This document shows positions 22,950 through 31,372 of a DNA stretch of 64,000 nt, in pieces (position 1 is the stretch's first letter; every line of letters begins with the position of its first letter). Both the position numbers and the translations under genes were made by a program. This DNA comes from Datisca glomerata (taxonomy: Eukaryota > Streptophyta > Magnoliopsida > Cucurbitales > Datiscaceae): NCBI GenBank assembly GCA_003255025.1, contig QANY01002202.1, positions 62,001 through 126,000 of the forward strand, written 5' to 3'. The notes under the pieces were generated by a model. It worked only from the letters and a program-made list of their open reading frames with translations. It was not told the origin of the DNA and did not search any database.

Positions 22950-23307
22950 CTACCATCAAGAAGACAAATGATAAATACTGAAGGTAAATTATATGAACCA
23001 ACTCCAGTATAAGAAAATAAATCAAATGTTCCAAGACGCCACTCCTGATCTCCATGATAATTGGCAAAAGCTTATTCAGTATGGCTGACATAGTAAACCT
23101 GGAACGTTATCAATCATCATCTAGTATGAGGGAAAAAAAAGAATTCTAAGACTAGAGGATCAAAAAGTGTTATTGAAACATAGCAGTTGAATATTTGCAG
23201 TTATCAGAATAGGGTGGTGAAAGTTCACAATATGAGATTCTATATAAACTAAAAAACTCACGAAAAACCAAAATAAGTAGATTTGAAAGGTAGGCAATTG
23301 TGTCCGC

Positions 23308-23450
23308 CTCTTATGTAATACACCCTGAGAAGTATGGAGCAAGTGGAGTGTCAATAAGCACCAGTCTATAGAGCTCCCTCATGTTTTGAGCAACTGCCAG
23401 TGTAAAGTTCACGTAACAATGAAGACAACATTGTCTATCATGTGACCATA
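23308..23450 (-). pseudogene. VHA-d-like: Captured exon of V-type ATPase subunit d (first of two), internally deleted
   Basis: The minus strand reads YGHMIDNVVFIVT, a TGA in place of Gly, TLH, then after a frame change LAVAQNMRELYRLVLIDTPL and APYFSGCIT, then TAA. In subunit d about 25 codons lie between the 'GTLH' and 'TLAVAQ' parts; they are missing here, probably through recombination at the similar ACTTTACA/ACTCTGGCA strings. The exon end has GAG/GC in place of GAG/GT. The fragment encodes only part of the central region. Confidence 0.83.
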
Positions 23451-24462
23451 TTTGAACAAAGCAACAGAAATATAAGAATCCCAATATATAAACTACCGAA
23501 ATTCCTATCAAAGTGGACTTCAAACAAAGTCACATAACCAAAGAAACATGTGCAAGATATCTTTAGTTCTTGCATAGCAGTTGACATAACAATGCATCAA
23601 ACAATCAGTAAAATGAGCAACTCCAAAAACCAATACTCAAATTGAAATGCAATAATAACAAAAACTGGAAAAACTGAAACTCTAACCTTCTTTTTCTGTG
23701 AAAAACAGAAACACTTACTTAAGATGGGAAATATGTTGGTCATTGGTTCATGACAACAATATATTCAATACCGGAGGTACTATAACTTCAAGAGTGAAAG
23801 GATATAAAGTAATTGGTCATGAGCAGCACATGATATCTAGTACATGACCAGGAAAACACACCATTGTCCAAAGGTGAGATAAGTTCACCAAAGTCAACAC
23901 AGGAAAGGGAATTTAAGATGATTCAATGGTGCATAAGGAACAAAGTCTAACAATCCTATTAAGTAATAATAAAAAATAAAAGAATATATACTAATGCCCA
24001 AATGCTTCGGACACGGTTTCCTTGACAAATATTGACAATATAGCCTCTAAACATAACTGAAAATACTATAATAAGTTCTATTATCATAGAAGAGTAGGAA
24101 TAGTCACAACAAGAGCTAAAAAGCTCATAAAGATTAAATTGCAGCAGGACTAACAGATTAACTTAGGATACTATAAATGTAATGAGTAATGACCAAAAAC
24201 TTTGAGTAATGCTTCCTCTCCAAATTATGAAATGGTCTTATTGATAGTTGAGATGATTTTGGTATCACATTCCCTGAGAATTACCCTAAGTAAGGTGACT
24301 TCTACATGCTTTGAAAATTTTAGTATGCTTCCTCTCTAATTTATGTAAATGACTCGACAGTTATAATTTCCATTTATGTACACTAATTCCTTAGGACCAT
24401 GGCTGCAAAATCATTACTCAAAAGAGCTATCTAAAATTCATAAATGCCATAGAAATTCTTAC

Positions 24463-24577
24463 CCAAAATTGTTGTTCATTTATCAAGATAATCTCATCTT
24501 TTATATCTCCCACTCCTAGCAGAGTCAAAATGAAAGGATTATGCAGAATCAGCTTCTTCAGTTTCTCAACATTAGCA
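24463..24577 (-). pseudogene. RH16-like: Captured exon of a DEAD-box RNA helicase 16-like gene
   Basis: A 115-bp exon, open in the expected phase (1 + 38 codons), with acceptor TTTGGCAG and donor TGG/GTAAGA. The peptide reads ANVEKLKKLILHNPFILTL, then a diverged GVGDIKDEII segment, then EQQFW. In plant RH16 (DDX56/Dbp9 family, ribosome assembly) this joins the end of RecA domain 1 to the start of domain 2. No catalytic motif is included. The assignment rests on my memory of the VEKLKKL-LHNP stretch. Confidence 0.65.
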
Positions 24578-24829
24578 CTGCCAAATATCATAAGAGTGAT
24601 GTTAAAGGATCAGCATTGATCAATAACTTACATTTCCATGAAGCAAAATGACATCAAACAAAGCTGATAGTTTTAGAATTAGAACCAATGACTTAGATCA
24701 AATTCATCATGTTTCCTGTAAAAAGAAATTAATTAAACGATGTCTAAGGTCACAATTATTTAGAAACTAATTCAACTGTTGACATAAAAAAATTTATGGC
24801 TGTCATTAAAGCCTAGTTTTGTAGTAGTG

Positions 24830-24904
24830 TTGGTGGTTAAATTCCATAGATTCTTCATTGCTCCATATCCTATTGGCATCGACACGGAGTTCAAATTTTC
24901 CTTC
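24830..24904 (-). pseudogene. PHYLLO-like: Captured PHYLLO/MenC exon piece, cut by the inner CACTA terminus
   Basis: On the minus strand, after an AG acceptor (GCAAG/GAAGG), it reads EGKFELRVDANRIWSNEE, then SMEFNH, and stops at the CACTA-2a end. The L-R-V/A-DANR-W pattern is the first metal-ligand region of the o-succinylbenzoate synthase (enolase superfamily) domain of PHYLLO. It lies downstream of the two exons at 25,203 and 25,564, in the parent order. The intervening coding part is missing or unrecognised. Confidence 0.62.
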
Positions 24905-25202
24905 CTTGCTATCTACCATTGGAGGATAGTTAACTAGTAAAGATGGATTCCAAAATCTTTCTTTTTGTTCTTTTCATGGTGGATTCCTTATCCACGACTT
25001 TTCTATTTTCTTCTTATGGATTCCAAAATATAAAAAAAAATTGTTTAACCAAATAAAAACCTTTAGATTCATATAGCTAAACATATTTTACAAAGTAAAA
25101 ACTTTAATAACAAATTGATTTATATCTCACATTTAGCTTATAGCAACAAATCCTTATAGATGATTGTATATATTGACATTTTAACCCCTCTGTAGGACTT
25201 AC

Positions 25203-25358
25203 TGGTATTCGCATCTCATGCCACATCCAAGAATGAAATGAGCCCTTTAGCAAAGGAAGAAAGATGTTAATCTTAGCTCCACCCATGATATGAAGAAACC
25301 ACTTAAGTTTCTTTTCTACCTCTAGCATATTTTCTGTGATAATTTTAAGAGGTGCTAC
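25203..25358 (-). pseudogene. PHYLLO-like: Captured exon of PHYLLO (o-succinylbenzoate synthase/MenC domain)
   Basis: A 52-codon exon, fully open, with acceptor AACAG and donor CCA/GTAAGT. It reads VAPLKIITENMLEVEKKLKW, then FLHIMGGAKINIFLPLLKGS, then FHSWMWHEMRIP. I recognise the N-terminal capping part of the MenC domain of PHYLLO, the plant MenF-MenD-MenC-MenH fusion of phylloquinone synthesis in the plastid. It continues in phase from 25,564-25,681 (GAG joined to GTA). No other PHYLLO domains are present, so the copy is inert as an enzyme. Confidence 0.82.
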
Positions 25359-25563
25359 CTGTTTAATAATAAATCATAATTAAGACTTCCACATTTCTCT
25401 TTTCTCTAAATGATTAAATAGAAAAAGCAAATGAAGTCAAAATAGGAGAACAAAGACCTAAATACAAAGCATAAAAGGTTGATATGTTTGCATCAGTCTC
25501 ACCATAATGCTTGTGAATTTGACCTTAGGCTATTTCATGCAAGAAAATCAAATAGTAACTAAC

Positions 25564-25681
25564 CTCACCAAGCCCCACACTTCCGTCTTCAAGAAACAAA
25601 GATAATATAAAGCCATCCCTATAGAACTTCTGATAGTCCTTATTAGCAGAAACAAATGTAGGTCGAGCACACAATGGAAGT
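25564..25681 (-). pseudogene. PHYLLO-like: Captured exon of PHYLLO (start of MenC domain)
   Basis: A 118-bp exon (1 + 39 codons), open, with acceptor TATCCCAG and donor GAG/GTTAGT. It reads LPLCARPTFVSANKDYQKFY, then RDGFILSLFLEDGSVGLGE; the GFIL-L-L-DGS-G-GE pattern is the conserved opening of MenC/enolase-superfamily proteins. Spliced to 25,203-25,358 the frame stays open for 91 codons with no stop, unusually clean for a captured fragment. Confidence 0.82.
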
Positions 25682-26233
25682 CTGGGATAGAAAAATAAAT
25701 GAAAACATGAGTTTAACTAAAAAAGAAAATGAGCTCTCAACTTCAATTATATGATCCATTTCTTCTTGTTGATATAAAAATAAATTATCTTTGAGTTCTA
25801 CCTTTGTCTATGCTTGTTGATGCTTCAAACTGCCATTTAGTAGTCCATTTAATTAAAATAGAGCAAGAATTGAACCACATGTATAGAAGTTAGTGATTAA
25901 AGTAAACAAAGAGAAACATCCGAACTACAAGAACATAAGCACAAATACAATATTCTCGATACTTGTTGACTCTTTACTCAGGCATATCAATTTTCTAATA
26001 TTTAGATCATGCATTCCTCTCATTTATTTTTTGAGTAAAAAAAAAAATTTTCACTCATATATCTTCAAAGGGTATAAATCCCTTTGTATCTCTACCCATT
26101 GCACACCAGTTGTAAAAGACCAAGATAATAGATGAAAAAATTAATTCACCGCCTAATTTTGAGGATTGACTCCGTGGACACAAAATAGCGATCCACTCTA
26201 GCAGCCTGTTAAGAAAGCTTCTTGATTCATATC

Positions 26234-26420
26234 CTGCAGCTAAAGAATTCCATAAAGCAAGGCTTTGGCTGTAGGAAGGCAACCAGGAACATAGATATCA
26301 ACTGGTACAATCTTGTCATAACCGCTGACAACATAGTATGAATAGTGATAATATCCACCACCATTAGCGCAGCTTCCCATAGAGAGAACCCATCGAGGCT
26401 CAAGCATTTGGTCATAAACC
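26234..26420 (-). pseudogene. NDUFS7-like: Captured exon of complex I subunit NDUFS7 (PSST, 20 kDa)
   Basis: Acceptor GCTGCAG, then [59 protein letters not shown] and a TAG where the family has Gln. The motifs are those of NDUFS7/NuoB, the mitochondrial complex I subunit that binds Fe-S cluster N2; the cysteines of SMGSC and YVPGC, two of the four cluster ligands, are kept. The substitutions Pro to Leu (MLEPRW and GCLPT) and Cys to Tyr (GYDK) mark decay. The donor looks lost (CTGCAG/GA). Just downstream (26,160-26,216) another acceptor TTCTTAACAG opens a short frame, AARVDRYFVSTES, that I cannot assign. Confidence 0.88.
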
Positions 26421-26689
26421 CTGCAGCAAGCCAAGAAGGTCAAACAACCATCTTTCTCTTAGTTGAATTCTTAAAGAAAGCAATAACAACATTCCAGTTT
26501 ATGTGCAAGGTCCATGTTGAAGCCAGATCTAATAAACAAAATACACTAACATTGAAAGGGAAAATATAAGTAGAGGAAAAGATTTCGAACAAAATACAGA
26601 TCAACAACAAAAATCCCAAAAAAATCCCAAATTTAAAATTAGATCTGAAATAAAATACAGATCTACAACCAAAATCGTGAACTTAGGGT

Positions 26690-26765
26690 TGACCTCACCT
26701 GTTTTTGTGGGGGGTTGCACAAGCTTCAGGGAAGCTTCAATGGGAGCTTGAGGTTACTACCAGAA
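26690..26765 (-). promoter_or_regulatory. Shared leader-like exon of CACTA-2 with a GT donor
   Basis: The minus strand reads CTCCCATTGAAGCTTCCCTG, then AAGCTTGTGCAACCCC, then CACAAAAACAG/GTGAGG. It matches the CACTA-1 segment at 15,440-15,540 and ends in a consensus 5' splice donor. It sits upstream of the NDUFS7 and PHYLLO exons on their sense strand. I infer an element-borne 5' UTR exon that could splice to captured exons. Confidence 0.5.
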
Positions 26766-26996
26766 GGGAGAGATGACTCTCTCTAGCGGAGGAGCTCGCT
26801 GTCACCAAGACCAGATCGAAGAAGATAGAAAGAGATGGAGGGCAACAGAAAGAGACCGAGGGAGCGACGACACTGAGCTAGAGAGAGAGACGGCGATGGC
26901 GGAGAGAGAGAGATGGAGTGTCGAGGAAGATGAGTTGAGAGGAGGCTGGATGGAGTTGAGAGGAGGTTGGATGGAGTTGAGGGAGAGAGATTAGGA
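26766..26996. repeat. GA-rich tract near the right end of CACTA-2
   Basis: Impure GAGAGA/GGAGAG sequence with a 21-bp tandem repeat (GAGAGGAGGCTGGATGGAGTT, about 26,936-26,977). The long plus-strand frame through it is a low-complexity artefact. It is the counterpart of the GA tracts of the other CACTA elements here. Confidence 0.75.
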
Positions 26997-27245
26997 TTAT
27001 ATCATGGCATTTTTATAAATAAAGGTAATATGAGAGTAAAAAATAATCTAATAAAAAAGATTTTGACAGATTCTAGAATTACTTGTCATAGTAGATGAGT
27101 ATATTATGAGAGGTTATCTAAAAGCTGTCATATTAGCTAAAAACAAAAAAAAACTCTTCAGCACTTATTTTTTTATGACAGGTTTAAGGTACCTGCCATA
27201 AAAACTAGTAATCTACTGTCACTAAAACCCCTTTTTGTAGTAGTG

Positions 27246-27265
27246 AACGGTGCCAAAAACTTGTT
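27246..27265 (-). other. Gypsy-1 primer-binding site, split by CACTA-2
   Basis: The minus strand reads TTTTTGGCACCGTTG and then, across the 5.6-kb CACTA-2 insertion, TCGAGGA at 21,604. Joined, it closely resembles the TGGCGCCGTTGCCGGGGA-type PBS of plant gypsy elements that pair with tRNA-Asp. Confidence 0.8.
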
Positions 27266-27663
27266 ACGATTTTTAAAAGTGCAAGTATACACTATCGTTG
27301 TCAAGTAATAAAATTCTATGAATATAGAGTATCATCTACAATGATTGATTATTATTCATTATTGAAATCAAATAGACCCTAATTTTGATTGAGAATATCG
27401 AAAAGTTTGAATTATTTTGTAATATTTAACTAAAACAATTAATATTATTAAGTAAAAGTAATATGAATTTGAATGATTAAAAGTTCTAGGGATTCAAATT
27501 TCACCAAACCAATCATGCTCAAAATTTCAAATCGCAATCAATGTTTTTTATAATACTGACAATTAATTTCTCTAATGTAATTATCAATCTTTCTCAAGCA
27601 TCGATAGTTATGATTCGTATACAAATCTCACTTCTCTATCAAGATTAAAGATATCGAAATTAT
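27266..27663 (-). mobile_element. Gypsy-1 5' LTR, 3' portion only
   Basis: AT-rich sequence directly upstream (minus strand) of the PBS, ending CTTGCACTTTTAAAAATCGT before the PBS as in related elements. It is cut at 27,664 by CACTA-3. The remaining LTR sequence does not reappear downstream, so the 5' part has been deleted or lies outside the window. Confidence 0.6.
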
Positions 27664-28020
27664 CATTACTACAAAACTGGGCTTTAATGACAGTCATAAA
27701 TTTTTTTTATGACGGGTTTGTTAAACCTGTCATAGAAAAAAGGTTTTTGAGCAGGATATTTTGCTTTTTGAGTTACATGACAGTGTTTAAAAGAGCTGTC
27801 ATCAAATATTTACCTATTATGACAACTATTTTTTAAGCTATCATAAAAAGTTCTTGCTTTTTTTAAGATGCATGCACGATACCCATATTTTGTTTTAATT
27901 ACGAAAAAGCTATCTATATAATGCTCAAACTTCTCAGAACCTTAACATTCCCTCTCATCTTTCTCATCTCTTAAACAATCACTCTCATCTCTCTCAACCC
28001 TTAAACACACACACACACAA

Positions 28021-28029
<9 letters not shown>

Positions 28030-28078
<49 letters not shown>
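28030..28078. repeat. (CT)n microsatellite in CACTA-3
   Basis: An uninterrupted run of about 24 CT units, directly upstream of the captured exons on their sense strand, with an AC run (ACACACACACAC) shortly before it. Confidence 0.95.
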
Positions 28079-28082
<4 letters not shown>

Positions 28083-28144
28083 ATTATCAGTAGGGAAGAG
28101 GCTTCCACTCTCGTTTGCTGCAATGGCAAAGAAAAAGAAAGCTA

Positions 28145-28820
28145 GGGTGTCAAGGAGCAATCAATGAAAGAACGATGGTTCGAGGTGGGTTTTGTCCCTA
28201 TGATGTTTGGTATTTTGAATTTCACGGTGGTCAACATAAGGTAAAGGTTTTGATTTTATTGTTTTTTGTTAAGAGTCTCTTTGATTTCAGCTTCCGAGAA
28301 GTGGAGGAACTAGTTCGTCTCGTTAGGCTTGCTATGGAGGCCATAAGCCATTCAAGATTCAGCAGTGCTATAGATGTAAGTTAATCATGTATATAGCATG
28401 TTTTTCTGATTTATTTCTCCAGATCGGCATTAAGATAGGGAAAAAGATGCTTACCCAGATCTATACAACCTGACTTGATAATGATTAACAAATAATCAAG
28501 TTGTTGTTGTTCTTAGGTTTACTGTCATTTAAATTTTGATAATGATTATAAAAAAAAATCAAATAATTTTTCAGTATAATTGGAAGCTTGCCTGATGCAA
28601 ATTTCTCCCGAGCTTCTTATGTTTTAATGTGCTTATAATCACATGTTTATGTGGCATTCCTATTTTGGTGGGGTTGTTGCTTACAATCATATTTTAAGTT
28701 GGGAAATTTGCAATGATAGGTAGCATCATGATCGGTTCGCTGTTCTAGGGAACTTAATATGAAATTTTCATGCAGAGGGCAGAGAAGCTTGAGCTTTACA
28801 TTTGCAATAAATCAGCTAGG
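28145..28820 (+). pseudogene. Three in-phase captured exons of an unidentified gene
   Basis: Exons at about 28,145-28,240 (donor AAG/GTAAAG), 28,291-28,375 (acceptor GATTTCAG, donor GAT/GTAAGT) and 28,776-28,820 (acceptor CATGCAG, donor AGG/GTAAGC). Spliced, one frame runs through all three: MKERWFEVGFVPMMFGILNF, TVVNISFREVEELVRLVRLA, MEAISHSRFSSAIDRAEKLE, LYICNKSAR. The matching phases at both junctions argue for a real gene fragment. An in-frame TAG lies upstream at about 28,144. I do not recognise the protein; a search should identify it. Confidence 0.55.
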
Positions 28821-29484
28821 GTAAGCAGGAAATTGAAAAGTGTCGATAGTAATTCTATAAAGAAAAATGTGACAGACAGATCTCCAAGTTTTCTCCTTGC
28901 ACTTCACTGTATTTATCGGATTCTCAACCATACGAATGAACATAAACATGATAGAACAAAACTAAAGTAAATGGCATTTTCCATTAAGTAGGGTTACCCA
29001 AAAAAATAGGGTCAACAACATCAATTCCCTTAAAGCTTCACTTTGAATGTCACATTACTCCCTAAATTATAAATTGCCTCATTTTGATATCCCAATTATC
29101 ATGCTTGTCTAGTTGTTTAGTTGACACAAATGACTTAAACATAGGAACCCATTGTTGTCATTTCTGTTGTTGGATTTTTCATGTCTTAATGTTTTTCTTG
29201 AGAATGGTTTCTTATGTTTTCGTTGGATTTGAGATAACTGAAGAAGGCATAGAGTAAATCTCATTCTGTTAGTCATGCGATTCTATTCACTATTTATGTT
29301 ACTGTTTTCATATGAATGTTTCAATACTTTATATGCAGACCAATTGTTAGTCAGAATGTCTTAGTAATCAATTGTTCATTAATTCTCCAACCATTCTGCT
29401 CATTCCAATTGCAATTTATTAAGGGAGTTCAATGTCATTTCCATTTCAACAGTTGAATATAAGAAGATGAGATGATTTTGTCTT

Positions 29485-29880
29485 TTCCTACTTCAAATTT
29501 TGCTCCTTATCAACTCCCTCCATTTTACACTGGCTTCACTGCTGCAACTCCAGTTATTGACTACAGCACCAGTTTCTTGAAAGCACATGGCTCGTGAAGA
29601 TCAGGGCTTAAATTTCTAGTTTCTAAGAAGGGGTCAAAATGGAGGACTTTTGTAGTTCAGTCTGACGAAATGTCTATTTTACAAAGTCAAGGAGGAAGTT
29701 GGGAAGATCCTGATAATGGCAATGGTAGTGAATATGATTAGGATGAGGATGAAGAAGAAGAAGAGGAAGAAAATGACTTGGATTTTGAAAGTGATTAGGA
29801 GGAGGAAAGAGATGTTTTAGTTAGTTTTAACATTGAGCAGCTTGCAACAAACGAGTACGAGGAGAATCTTGTCAACACAA
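29485..29880 (+). pseudogene. Captured fragment of an acidic, probably plastid, protein (AKRP-like?)
   Basis: A degenerate plus-strand frame: PTSNFAPYQLPPFYTGFTAA, TPVIDYSTSFLKAHGS, TGA, then KKGSKWRTFVVQSDEMSILQ, GGSWEDPDNGNGSEYD, TAG, DEDEEEEEEENDLDFESD, TAG, EEERDVLVSFNIEQLATNEY and EENLVNT. The acidic run followed by ESD-stop-EEE and TNEYEENL resembles the N-terminal region of the chloroplast ankyrin protein AKRP as I remember it. Three stops sit at sites consistent with point mutations. No ankyrin repeats are present. The identity is tentative; that it is decayed coding DNA is more certain. Confidence 0.5.
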
Positions 29881-29881
29881 G

Positions 29882-29947
29882 ATTATCATGCTTGTCTAGT
29901 TGAACAAAAACTAAAGTAAATGGCATTTTCCTCGTTTTGATATCTCA
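29882..29947 (+). repeat. Patchwork of three blocks copied from about 0.9 kb upstream
   Basis: In order: block C (ATTATCATGCTTGTCTAGTT, also at 29,095-29,115), block A (GAACAAAA-CTAAAGTAAATGG, also at 28,954-28,982) and block B (CCTC(A/G)TTTTGATATC, also at 29,077-29,094). The original order is A, B, C. Neighbouring blocks overlap by 1-2 bases. Confidence 0.85.
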
Positions 29948-29949
29948 AC

Positions 29950-30431
29950 CTCGAAACACATAGCCTTGTGGGGTGTAGTTGGCACCCATAAAGTCAATTG
30001 GATTTGTAAGGTTTAGTCTTCACCCATAAGAAGATCGTGGGATTGAAAATCTTCAAGGGGGCTTAGAGTGTGGATGTACGGATAGGATTTCCCGAACCAC
30101 ATAAAAATATCGTGTGCATATCTTCTTCTCCTTCTTCTCTTTTTATTTTGTGCTATTTATTTTCCGCACTTAATTTTTATAATTTAATTTCCGCACTTTA
30201 AGTTTCTGTAATTATTTTATTTGCTTATCTTATATTTCTACATTTATATTATCGCAAGCATTATTTACTTCAACACTTTTATCTATTACTGATTTATCTT
30301 TTCAAAAGTTAAACTCGTGGAACATTGAAGTTCATTTTTGAACATTCATTTTCCATTTGAGTGCAAAAGTCTTTAATTTCAACACGATCACCCAATTCAC
30401 CCTTATCTTGGGTTGCTATATCGATCCTAAA
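29950..30431 (+). mobile_element. Copia-3 5' LTR, 3' portion
   Basis: The sequence upstream of the PBS ends CGATCCTAAAA and contains GGATTTCCCGAACCACAT, a string typical of the LTR end of plant copia elements of this type. Its 5' boundary is unclear because the templated patch at 29,882-29,947 adjoins it. Confidence 0.5.
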
Positions 30432-30450
30432 ATTGGTATCAAAGCTTGGT
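30432..30450 (+). other. Copia-3 primer-binding site
   Basis: TTGGTATCAAAGCTTGG closely resembles the TGGTATCAGAGC PBS that pairs with initiator tRNA-Met, about 50 bp before the gag start. Confidence 0.75.
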
Positions 30451-30483
30451 ACTCTATACATAAGACTTAATCATCTTGAGTTA

Positions 30484-31372
30484 TGGCATCCATGAGTGGT
30501 TCTTTCATTGAAGGTCAATCTACTACTAGACCTTCATTTTTCAATAATAATGATTAAACTTATTAGAAAGCGAGAATGATGATTTATATTCAATCGATTG
30601 ACTATGACTTATGGGATTTTGTTGAAATGATGCTCACATTCCATTCAAAACTGTGGACGGTAAAAATATTGCCAAATCAAGTAGTGAATGGAATGATGAT
30701 GATAAAAAGAAAATTTCTTTAAATGATAAGGCTATGAGTGTCTTGTTTTGTGCTCTTGATAAAAATGAATTTAATAGAATTTCTACATGTGAATCTGCTA
30801 AATCTATAAGGCACATGTTAGAAGTCACACACGAAGGTACAAATCAAGTTAAAGAATCTAAAATTAGCATGCTTGTTCATAGTTATGAATGATTTAAAAT
30901 GAAGCATGATGAATCCGTACGTGATATGTTTACTTGTTTCACCGATATTATTAATGGCTTGAAATCTCTTGGTAACGCTTATTCTAATATTGAAATGGTG
31001 AGAATAATTCTTAGGTGTCTACCAAATAATTGGGAGGTCAAGGTGACCGTCATCCAAAAAACCAAAGATCTTAAAACACTTCCTCTTGAAGAACTTATTG
31101 GCTCATTGATGACGAATGAGATGAGGCTAATGAAAATGACGAAGAAGATACATCAAAGAAGAAGAGCATTGCACTAAAATCAACACTTGAACAATCTGAT
31201 AGTGAGAAAGATGACTATGATGAGGAAGATGACATTGCCCTACTCACTAAGAGATTCAAGAAATTCTTAAATAGAATGAAAAATGCTCCAAGAAAAGATG
31301 AAAAGAAGATACCTCGTGACACATTCTCGTGCTATGAGCGTAAAAAGCCGAACACATAAAAGCTGACTATCC
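30484..31372 (+). pseudogene. gag: Copia-3 gag, decayed
   Basis: Starts MASMSGSFIEGQSTTRPSFF at 30,484. It continues with KARMMIYIQSIDYDLWDFV, then after a frame change TVDGKNIAKSSSEWNDDDKK, ISLNDKAMSVLFCALDKNEF, ESKISMLVHSYE, RDMFTCFTDIINGLKSLGNA and LEELIGSLMTNEM: the usual capsid motifs of plant copia gag. The zinc knuckle near 31,322-31,372 has lost cysteines (CYE-RKKPNT in place of CYxC-xxxGH), so it cannot bind zinc normally. Stops at 30,556 and 30,565 and after SYE confirm decay. Confidence 0.85.

Larger units (their letters stand above)
21608..24829 (-). mobile_element. CACTA-2a: inner CACTA unit with three captured genes
   Basis: The left TIR CACTATTAAAAAATGAGGCTT pairs well with the inverse of the 24,829 end, CACTACTACAAAACTAGGCTT. 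The left subterminal region (21,630-21,960) has five or more copies of GATGACGGGGAT/ATCCCCGTCATT-type units spaced by GGTGCCGCAAAAATA. The immediate flanks (AAC left, TTG right) do not match, so the left end probably now serves two elements after a deletion. Contents on the minus strand are exons of a DEAD-box helicase, V-ATPase subunit d and a FKBP/TPR protein. Confidence 0.75.
21608..27245 (-). mobile_element. CACTA-2 composite insertion in the gypsy-1 PBS
   Basis: The outer termini are CACTATTAAAAAATGAGGC (left) and the inverse of CACTACTACAAAAAGGGGTT (right). The target duplication AAC is exact. A second CACTA terminus lies inside at 24,829, so the insertion is a composite of an inner unit (21,608-24,829) and an outer right arm (24,830-27,245). 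No transposase domain is visible. At least five host genes have exons inside, all on the minus strand. Confidence 0.85.
27664..29903 (+). mobile_element. CACTA-3, left end with captured exons; right end not found
   Basis: Starts CATTACTACAAAACTGGGCT followed by TTAATGACAGTCATAAATTT, nearly the same as the inverse of the 24,829 end, so same family. It contains AACCTGTCATA subterminal motifs, a CT tract at 28,030-28,078, and on the plus strand at least three in-phase exons of an unidentified gene plus an AKRP-like fragment. I found no matching right terminus before the copia LTR at about 29,950, so the end given is only where homology is lost. Confidence 0.7.

Noticed and set aside
24821..24832. 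Target duplication for the inner CACTA unit
   Set aside because: The flanks are AAC (left) and TTG (right), which do not match, so I do not claim an independent insertion at these edges.
26773..26994. Charged Arg/Glu frame
   Set aside because: Translation of a GA-rich tract; no domain and no start context.
30634..30828. Minus-strand frames within copia gag
   Set aside because: Shadows of the plus-strand gag, whose motifs are clear.
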